From an uncultured Lachnospiraceae bacterium (GTDB lineage Bacteria > Bacillota > Clostridia > Lachnospirales > Lachnospiraceae), in the NCBI GenBank assembly GCA_902782625.1, contig CACZNZ010000483.1:1-10816 (forward strand): a stretch of 10,816 nt of DNA. The letters are read 5' to 3'. The notes beneath the pieces are model-generated. The model did not search any database. It had not been told where the DNA came from and saw only the letters and a program-made list of their open reading frames with translations. This document shows positions 5,838 through 10,816 of the stretch, in pieces (the first letter of the stretch is position 1; each line of letters begins with the position of its first letter). A program made the position numbers and the translations under genes.

Positions 5838-8042
5838 TTATTTGCGTTTTTTGTTCTTTTTTGATTTCTCAGCCCGCTGAGCTGCCTTTTTCTTATCACC
5901 ATATGTTCTCATGAAGTACCAGATCGGACCTGAAATACATACAGAAGAATAACACCCGCAGATGATACCTGCCATAAGGGTCAGTGTGAATTCCTTGATG
6001 GAAGCCACACCGATCAGATAGAGGACAAATACCGTGATAAAGGATGTAAAAGACGTATTGAGTGATCTGGTCAGTGTCTGGGAAATACTGGTATTAACGA
6101 CGGTATCGATTCCCTGCTTCACAAGATGATTATCTCTCAGATTCTCACGGATCCTGTCGAAGATAACGATGGTCGCATTGACCGAGTAACCCAGGATCGT
6201 CAGCATACAGGCAATAAAAGTATTACCCACTGACAGTCTGGCAACAGAATATACCGTAAGTACGACAAGAACGTCATGCAGCAGCGCAATAACGGCACTG
6301 GCGCCGAATCGCATATCCTTAAACCGGAACGCGATATAGATCAGCATAAAGATGGCCGCCATGACAACCGCGACAATCGCGTCATTTTTCATCTCATTGG
6401 ATACACTCGCCGTGATCTCTTCTGTCTGATAATCCCCGATCTTATACTTTCCTTTCAGGGCATCTTCCAGTTTCTGACGGTCATCCACACTCAGCTCATT
6501 GGTCTTTACCACAAGCTGATCGGAGGCAACGACTTTCTGGCTCTGTACCGTTTTGACATTCACGGTACCCTTTACCGTCTCGACAATATCTTTCTCTAAC
6601 TGATCTGTGATCTTCTCATCCATGGTCATGGTGATCGCCGTACCACCGGAGAACTCCAGATCATAGTTTAAGATGTTTCCGATCTGTTTTTTGTTGATCG
6701 GCATGAAGATAAATCCAAGCAGGATCACTGCCACAGACGCAACGATGCAGTATCTGCTGGCTTTTACATAGTTTCTTACCTTGAACTGACGGGCTGCTCC
6801 GTAGAATTTCTTATCCTTAAAGCCCATCTCATAGAACACGAGCATCAGATGTCTGGTGACAAAGAGTGCCGTGAACATAGATAAAATGATACCGATTGCC
6901 AGTGTCTGGGCAAAGCCGCGGACCGTACCGGAACCTTTTACCCACAGAACCGCAGCAGCAATCAGTGTAGTGATATTACCGTCAAGGATCGCACTGAGGG
7001 CTTTGGAATAACCGGCTTCAATGGAATTGATGACGGACTTTCCTGCTGAAATCTCCTCACGGATACGGGTGAAGATAATGACATTGGCATCTACCGCCAT
7101 ACCGATTGCAAGCAGGACACCGGCGATACCAGGTAAGGTAAGCGTCGCATTAAATCCGTTGATTGCAAAAAGGTTCAGGATGATGTAGATAATCAAAGCT
7201 ACGCCGGATAACACACCTGGCAGCAGATAGACAACCGACATGAAAACAATGATTATCCCAATGCCGATTGCGCCGGCACGGAGACTGGTCTTGATCGCAT
7301 TCTGTCCGAGCTTGGCACCGACAACATTGGAACGCATCTCTTTTAAGGTGAGAGGCAACGCGCCGATTCGGATTGTTGTCGCAAGTTCTTCCGCAGCTTC
7401 ATAGTTCTCCATGTTTTCGATGACACACTTACCATCCGTGATCGCAGACTGAACAGTAGGAGCACTGACGACTTCCCCATCATAGTAAATGTAGATCGGT
7501 TTCCCGATATTATTGGTCGTCGCTTCTGCAAATGCTTCTGCTCCCTTCTTGTCCATGGACAAAGAAACGACATAATTATCCATTCCGTTATCCTTCTGCG
7601 TTCCGGCATCTGCACTCTTGATATTGGATCCGTTGAGGACTTCCGTACCGTCTTCAAGTTTGAAGGAAAGGTCACCTGGTTTACCTAATTCATTAAGAAT
7701 CTTATTAGCGTCTGTCACGCCCGGGATCTCTACCGTGATTCTCTTGCTTCCTTCCTGATATACTTCCGCCTCTGTACTGTAACCTTCCACACGCTTTTGC
7801 AGCTTGTAGATGGTATCTTTGATGTCTGTCTCAGACGGATTCTTCTCGTTGATCTGATAGGTGATGCTGACACCGCCGGCAAGATCGAGTCCGAGTTCAA
7901 TATTCCTGGCTGAACCCTTGTGCTCCTTGCCAAATCCTTTGTACACGCCGAATGCGGATACCGCAGCCAGCACAATGATAAACAGAAGAATCAGATATTC
8001 TTTCTGCTTCGGATTCATATTCCGTTTACGTTTCTTCGCCAT
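5838..8042 (-). CDS. secDF: Protein translocase subunit SecDF, fused SecD and SecF
   Basis: SecDF is a membrane protein that uses the proton gradient to pull proteins across the membrane after SecYEG/SecA translocation. The 734-residue protein is the fused form common in Firmicutes. TM1 lies at about 15-33, followed by the SecD motif ELGLDLAGG (49-57), a large extracytoplasmic domain to about 240, and TM segments to about 405. The SecD signature GMAVDANVIIF includes the proton-relay Asp318. The SecF half begins near 425 with YDLEFSGG (460-467) and ends with GYSVNATIVIFDRIREN (618-634) and conserved Arg659. The canonical SecF Asp in the NDT motif is Ala623 here. The tail (717-734) is Lys-rich and cytosolic. 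ATG at 8042 follows GGAGG. The gene starts 19 bases after scfB and ends at a terminator. Confidence 0.97.
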   Translation of the reverse strand: MAKKRKRNMNPKQKEYLILLFIIVLAAVSAFGVYKGFGKEHKGSARNIELGLDLAGGVSITYQINEKNPSETDIKDTIYKLQKRVEGYSTEAEVYQEGSKRITVEIPGVTDANKILNELGKPGDLSFKLEDGTEVLNGSNIKSADAGTQKDNGMDNYVVSLSMDKKGAEAFAEATTNNIGKPIYIYYDGEVVSAPTVQSAITDGKCVIENMENYEAAEELATTIRIGALPLTLKEMRSNVVGAKLGQNAIKTSLRAGAIGIGIIIVFMSVVYLLPGVLSGVALIIYIILNLFAINGFNATLTLPGIAGVLLAIGMAVDANVIIFTRIREEISAGKSVINSIEAGYSKALSAILDGNITTLIAAAVLWVKGSGTVRGFAQTLAIGIILSMFTALFVTRHLMLVFYEMGFKDKKFYGAARQFKVRNYVKASRYCIVASVAVILLGFIFMPINKKQIGNILNYDLEFSGGTAITMTMDEKITDQLEKDIVETVKGTVNVKTVQSQKVVASDQLVVKTNELSVDDRQKLEDALKGKYKIGDYQTEEITASVSNEMKNDAIVAVVMAAIFMLIYIAFRFKDMRFGASAVIALLHDVLVVLTVYSVARLSVGNTFIACMLTILGYSVNATIVIFDRIRENLRDNHLVKQGIDTVVNTSISQTLTRSLNTSFTSFITVFVLYLIGVASIKEFTLTLMAGIICGCYSSVCISGPIWYFMRTYGDKKKAAQRAEKSKKNKKRK

Positions 8043-8061
8043 CTTTTGCTCTTCCTCCTTC

Positions 8062-9411
8062 TCATTCGGCCGTGGCAGCCTTCATCATAATGGCACATTC
8101 GACACGTTTCCTCTCCATCTCGCAGGAGAGGTCATAAGCATCATTGATGTTTCCGTGAAAATGAAACGAGTTGGCAGGACATCCTCCGCTGCAGTAAAAC
8201 CTTGCAAAGCATTTCCTGCATTTCTCCTTGGTATATACATTACATCCACGAAATGTATCGCAGATATCTTTTCTTTCTATGCCGGTAAAGACACTTCCCA
8301 GCCGGAAATCATCCTGTCCGACAAACTGATGACACGGATAGAGATCACCCCACGGTGTTACTGCCATGTATTCGGTCCCGCTCCCGCACCCGGAAAGTCT
8401 TTTGGCCACACAGGGTCCTCCGGTCAGATCGATCATAAAATGAAAGAACCGGAAACCTTTTCCTTCCTTCTGCCTCCTGATCATCTCACGGGCGAGCAGA
8501 TCGTATTCCTCAAAGATCCTGGGAAGATCCTCCTCCCGGATCGAATAAGGCTCTGTGGGGTCTCCGACCACCGGTTCCATGGAAATCTCGGTAAAACCTT
8601 CATCGGCAAGGGATAAAACATCCCTGGAAAAATCCAGGTTATTCCTGGTAAAGGTTCCTCTGACATAGTATTTCTGATGATTTCTGGAGGCCGCAAGCTT
8701 TTTGAATTTCGGAAGGATGAGATCATAACTCGGTTTTCCGTTCCTTGTCGGTCTCATCCTGTCATGGATCTCTTTACGTCCGTCGATGCTCATGACGACA
8801 TTGTCCATCTCCTGATTGACAAAATCGATCAGATCATCATCGATCAGAATCCCGTTGGTAGTGATCGTAAAACGAAAATGTTTGTCATACTCCTTTTCAA
8901 GTTCACGACCGTAAGCGACGATTTCCCTGACTACTCCCATATTTAAAGTTGGCTCGCCTCCGAAGAAATCGACTTCCAGATTTCTGCGGTTCCCAGAGTT
9001 TTTGATCAGAAAATCAAGGGCTGCCCGGCCAACCTCGGCAGACATCAGACCTCTGCTTCCCTGATGATACTCTCCTTCTTCCGCAAAACAATAACGACAG
9101 GCCAGATTACAGTCATGTGCAATATGCAGACACAATGCCTTGACGACAGTCTCCCGGTTTTTGACTTCCGAAATGTACTCCTCGTAGACATCATCCGTAA
9201 ACAGAAGTCCTTCTTCCTTCAGTTCCTGTACCTGTTTCCAGGCATCCCGCACATCACCGTCCGGATAATCAAGCCGTGTAAGAATCTCATCAAGTTTGTG
9301 ATCTTCGAACAATGCCACCACGTCATAGGTGACATCATCCACCACATGGACCGCGCCGCTGCAGATATCCATCACGATATTGTATCCGTTATTCCTGTAT
9401 TGATGAATCAA
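8062..9411 (-). CDS. scfB: SCIFF peptide maturase, radical SAM/SPASM enzyme (TTG start)
   Basis: This cytosolic radical SAM enzyme is expected to form a Cys-to-Thr thioether in the ScfA peptide (ranthipeptide class; CteB is the characterised relative). From the start chosen here it has 449 residues. Residues 1 to about 85 form the RRE peptide-recognition domain (YNIVMDICSGAVHVVDDVTYD). The radical SAM cluster motif is C101-x3-C105-x2-C108 (CNLACRYC), with GGEP at 151-154. The C-terminal SPASM region has cysteines at 334, 342, 360, 384, 390, 398, 401, 407, 411, 430 and 439 for two auxiliary clusters. A longer frame opens at GTG 9471, but it would begin in a hairpin and lacks a ribosome binding site. 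TTG at 9411 sits six bases after AAGGAGA and gives the usual (M)IHQYxNNGYNIV N-terminus. It lies between scfA and secDF. Confidence 0.95.
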   Translation of the reverse strand: MIHQYRNNGYNIVMDICSGAVHVVDDVTYDVVALFEDHKLDEILTRLDYPDGDVRDAWKQVQELKEEGLLFTDDVYEEYISEVKNRETVVKALCLHIAHDCNLACRYCFAEEGEYHQGSRGLMSAEVGRAALDFLIKNSGNRRNLEVDFFGGEPTLNMGVVREIVAYGRELEKEYDKHFRFTITTNGILIDDDLIDFVNQEMDNVVMSIDGRKEIHDRMRPTRNGKPSYDLILPKFKKLAASRNHQKYYVRGTFTRNNLDFSRDVLSLADEGFTEISMEPVVGDPTEPYSIREEDLPRIFEEYDLLAREMIRRQKEGKGFRFFHFMIDLTGGPCVAKRLSGCGSGTEYMAVTPWGDLYPCHQFVGQDDFRLGSVFTGIERKDICDTFRGCNVYTKEKCRKCFARFYCSGGCPANSFHFHGNINDAYDLSCEMERKRVECAIMMKAATAE

Positions 9412-9417
9412 GACGCG

Positions 9418-9424
9418 TCTCCTT
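9418..9424 (-). promoter_or_regulatory. Ribosome binding site fixing the TTG start of scfB
   Basis: AAGGAGA on the minus strand is six bases upstream of TTG at 9411. It is the only good Shine-Dalgarno sequence near the 5' end and excludes the 20-residue longer reading. Confidence 0.75.
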
Positions 9425-9448
9425 TCTAAAATGATCATATCAGCACAA

Positions 9449-9470
9449 TGGGAAGACTTTCGCCTTCCCA
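9449..9470 (-). other. GAAA-tetraloop RNA hairpin between scfA and scfB
   Basis: Read as RNA from the minus strand, TGGGAAGGC pairs with GTCTTCCCA over nine positions (one G·U), closing a GAAA tetraloop. It starts 15 bases after the scfA stop codon. No T-run follows, so it is not a standard terminator. It more likely stabilises the scfA message, marks a processing site, or weakens read-through so that the peptide is made in excess of its maturase. Confidence 0.6.
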
Positions 9471-9485
9471 CCCAGTAAATACTCT

Positions 9486-9638
9486 TTACTTATTACTTTC
9501 GTTCTCACAAACCTGATTGCCTACCGTACAAGATGTCTTGCATGCGGACTGACAGGATGTCTGACACTCTCCACAGCCACCTTTGCACATCGTAGAACTG
9601 TAAGTCTTTTTCCCTGTAAGTGTTTTCACTCTTTTCAC
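9486..9638 (-). CDS. scfA: SCIFF (six-cysteine) ranthipeptide precursor, 50 residues, GTG start
   Basis: This short gene encodes a cysteine-rich RiPP precursor, the substrate of the neighbouring radical SAM maturase. The N-terminal leader (1-17) begins MKRVKTLTGKK. The core contains CGECQTSCQSACKTSCTVGN (residues 22-41), the near-invariant SCIFF signature, and ends NQVCENESNK. Cysteines are at 18, 22, 25, 29, 33, 37 and 44, seven rather than the six that named the family; the extra one is C18. By analogy with CteA, where the donor Cys and acceptor Thr are five residues apart (C-KTSC-T), the predicted thioether joins C33 and T38. GTG at 9638 lies seven bases after AAGGAGG. An ATG two codons upstream is only one base from that site and is unlikely. 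The mature product's function is not established. No peptidase or exporter gene is seen beside it. Confidence 0.95.
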   Translation of the reverse strand: MKRVKTLTGKKTYSSTMCKGGCGECQTSCQSACKTSCTVGNQVCENESNK

Positions 9639-9645
9639 AATCATG

Positions 9646-9652
9646 CCTCCTT
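9646..9652 (-). promoter_or_regulatory. Ribosome binding site deciding the scfA start
   Basis: AAGGAGG on the minus strand is seven bases before GTG at 9638 but only one base before ATG at 9644. Spacing therefore favours the GTG and a 50-residue peptide over a 52-residue one. Confidence 0.7.
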
Positions 9653-9670
9653 GCTGTAAATGTAATGCTC

Positions 9671-9689
9671 AAGCGGTACCTGCCCGCTT
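9671..9689 (-). other. Small hairpin in the scfA leader
   Basis: A perfect six-base stem (AAGCGG / CCGCTT) with a seven-base loop (GCAGGTA) lies between the predicted scfA promoter and its ribosome binding site. It sits near the predicted 5' end of the transcript, where such stems can protect against decay. A regulatory role is possible but not shown. Confidence 0.4.
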
Positions 9690-9702
9690 TCACAGTAAAT
9701 TC

Positions 9703-9711
9703 AGTATATCA
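9703..9711 (-). promoter_or_regulatory. Predicted extended -10 promoter for scfA
   Basis: TGATATACT on the minus strand is an extended -10 element (TGn plus TATACT, five of six matches to TATAAT). The region 17 bases upstream is the T-run of the yajC terminator rather than a good -35 box. Transcription would start near 9697, giving a leader of about 58 bases. Confidence 0.5.
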
Positions 9712-9724
9712 TACTTTCCGATGC

Positions 9725-9749
9725 AAAAAAACCCTTTTTACAGGAAGGA
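9725..9749 (-). terminator. Weak intrinsic terminator after yajC
   Basis: Directly after the yajC stop codon, TCCTT pairs with AAGGG (five positions, one G·U) around an eight-base loop. A run of seven T follows. The stem is short, so termination is probably partial and some tgt-yajC transcription may continue into scfA. Confidence 0.45.
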
Positions 9750-10058
9750 TTATTCATCGTTTCCGGACAGATCCGGCTTTTCTACAGATGCGATGGCTTC
9801 CTTCTTCATCGGGATACGGCAGTTTCGGTTATTACCGAATTCCACGATTACAATGTCATCTTCAATAAGAATCAGGACACCGTAAAAACCGCCTGTCGTG
9901 ATAATCGTATCTCCCGGTTTCATTGCTGCATACAGCTCTTCCTGTGCCTTTTTCTTGTTCCTGTCAGGACGGATCATCATGAAATAAATGAGGAATCCGA
10001 ACAAAAGAACGTAGATCAGCAGCATCTGTATCCCGCCGTTTGCACTCATCATTAACAT
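9750..10058 (-). CDS. yajC: Preprotein translocase accessory subunit YajC
   Basis: YajC is a small single-pass membrane protein that associates with SecDF in the Sec translocase holocomplex. The 102-residue protein has a short N-terminus, a transmembrane helix at about 9-29, and the family pattern RPDRNKKK at 30-37. A cytosolic beta-rich domain follows, with the conserved GDTIITTGGFYG at 49-60 and a valine-rich strand (DDIVIVEFGNN). ATG at 10058 follows GGAGG at seven bases. It lies 23 bases after tgt, the order seen in many bacteria, where tgt-yajC precedes secD/secF. Here scfA and scfB sit between yajC and secDF. Confidence 0.95.
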   Translation of the reverse strand: MLMMSANGGIQMLLIYVLLFGFLIYFMMIRPDRNKKKAQEELYAAMKPGDTIITTGGFYGVLILIEDDIVIVEFGNNRNCRIPMKKEAIASVEKPDLSGNDE

Positions 10059-10081
10059 TTCGTTACCTCCATATTTGTTAA

Positions 10082-10816
10082 TTATTGGTCTTCTTTCGAA
10101 GAAAGGCTCGCAAGCGCTTCTTTTTTGAATTCGCTGTAGCGATGTTCCTCAATGGCTTTTCTTATCTTTTCCATAAGATGATTATAAAAATAGAGATTGT
10201 GCAGGACGCACAGTCTTAGCCCAAGCATCTCTTTTGCTTTCAGAAGATGCCGCAGATAAGCTCTGCTGTAGCTTCGGCATGCCGGACACTGACAGCCTTC
10301 TTCAATCGGACGTTTGTCAAGTTCAAACCGTTTGTTCGTCAGATTGAGCCTGCCATGCATCGTATAGACGTGTCCATGGCGTCCGTTCCTGGAAGGATAG
10401 ACGCAGTCAAAGAAATCGACAGCACGGTCTACAGCCTCAAGGATATTGGCAGGTGTTCCTACCCCCATCAGATATACCGGTTTATCTACCGGAAGATGAG
10501 GCACGACTGCATCAAGGATCTCATACATCTGCTCATGGGTTTCTCCCACGGCAAGTCCGCCGATCGCATAACCGTCAAGATCCATCTGAGTAATCTGCCT
10601 GGCGTGTTCAATACGGACATCCGGCAGGATCCCTCCTTGATTGATCCCGAACAGGAGCTGATGCGGATTGATTGTATCAGGAAGCGAATTCAGCCTCTCC
10701 ATCTCCTTTTTGCATCGGGCAAGCCATCTCGTCGTACGTGCCACGGACTGTTCAATATAGTCCCTTTCCGCAACACTTGAGGGACATTCATCAAACGCCA
10801 TGGCAATGGTGGACCC
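10082..10816 (-). CDS. tgt: tRNA-guanine transglycosylase, C-terminal part, cut by window edge
   Basis: Tgt exchanges guanine-34 in tRNAs with GUN anticodons for a queuosine precursor (preQ1) in the cytosol. The C-terminal 244 residues, about two-thirds of the enzyme, are present, and the frame stays open to the window edge, so the ATG at 10801 is internal (GSTIAMAFDEC reads through it). Base-recognition residues are visible: D9 and C11 in AFDEC, Q60 in FGINQGG, and GGLAVGE at 86-92. The catalytic nucleophile is D137 in DFFDCVYP. The zinc site is C175-x-C177-x2-C180 with H206 (VLHNLYFY). The N-terminal catalytic DSGG segment lies outside the window. yajC follows 23 bases downstream, probably in the same operon. 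Confidence 0.97.
   Translation of the reverse strand, partial: GSTIAMAFDECPSSVAERDYIEQSVARTTRWLARCKKEMERLNSLPDTINPHQLLFGINQGGILPDVRIEHARQITQMDLDGYAIGGLAVGETHEQMYEILDAVVPHLPVDKPVYLMGVGTPANILEAVDRAVDFFDCVYPSRNGRHGHVYTMHGRLNLTNKRFELDKRPIEEGCQCPACRSYSRAYLRHLLKAKEMLGLRLCVLHNLYFYNHLMEKIRKAIEEHRYSEFKKEALASLSSKEDQ

Noticed and set aside
7861..8616. Plus-strand open frame of 251 codons antisense to secDF and scfB
   Set aside because: It spans two well-supported minus-strand genes, resembles no known domain, has shadow-type composition and lacks a good ribosome binding site.
9412..9471. Twenty-residue N-terminal extension of ScfB from GTG 9471
   Set aside because: It has no ribosome binding site, starts at a stable hairpin, and the family N-terminus begins at the TTG 9411 position.
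1..10816. CRISPR array, insertion sequence, tRNA or prophage signals
   Set aside because: No direct repeats, transposase-like frames, cloverleaf sequences or phage genes were seen; the window is nearly all housekeeping coding sequence.

Overview
The window comes from a low-to-moderate GC Gram-positive anaerobe of the class Clostridia. Lachnospiraceae is the most likely family. This rests on the gene order tgt–yajC–scfA–scfB–secDF–recJ–apt, the fused SecDF, the SCIFF peptide with its radical SAM maturase, and strong AGGAGG ribosome binding sites. The family assignment is an inference from gene content; no search was run. Every gene lies on the minus strand, so transcription runs from position 10816 down to position 1. 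The window is almost fully coding, and no mobile element, CRISPR array, tRNA or rRNA was seen.

In transcription order, the first block is protein export and RiPP chemistry. It holds a 5'-truncated tRNA-guanine transglycosylase (tgt), the small translocase subunit yajC, and a likely weak terminator. Next comes a compact promoter and leader driving scfA, a 50-residue cysteine-rich peptide precursor starting at GTG. A tetraloop hairpin follows, then scfB (radical SAM/SPASM SCIFF maturase, TTG start) and the fused secDF. ScfB is expected to install a Cys-Thr thioether in ScfA (ranthipeptide class). YajC and SecDF assist the Sec translocon.

A clear intrinsic terminator separates secDF from recJ (single-strand DNA exonuclease). 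recJ is followed by apt (adenine salvage, GTG start). After apt, where many Clostridia carry relA, there is instead an RpiR-type regulator with a TTG start. Two bases further on lies a flavoprotein of the HI0933/YhiN family. A promoter-bearing gap of about 100 bases then leads to cmk (CMP kinase), which is coupled to ispH (isoprenoid synthesis, cut by the window edge).

The most informative points are: the scfA/scfB pair, whose peptide gene is small enough to be missed; four genes with non-ATG starts that need correct start calls; three RNA hairpins at gene junctions that suggest uneven expression within one strand; and an Asp-to-Ala change in the SecF half of SecDF. No wholly unknown system was found. 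The ranthipeptide locus is the closest to one, since its physiological role is poorly understood.
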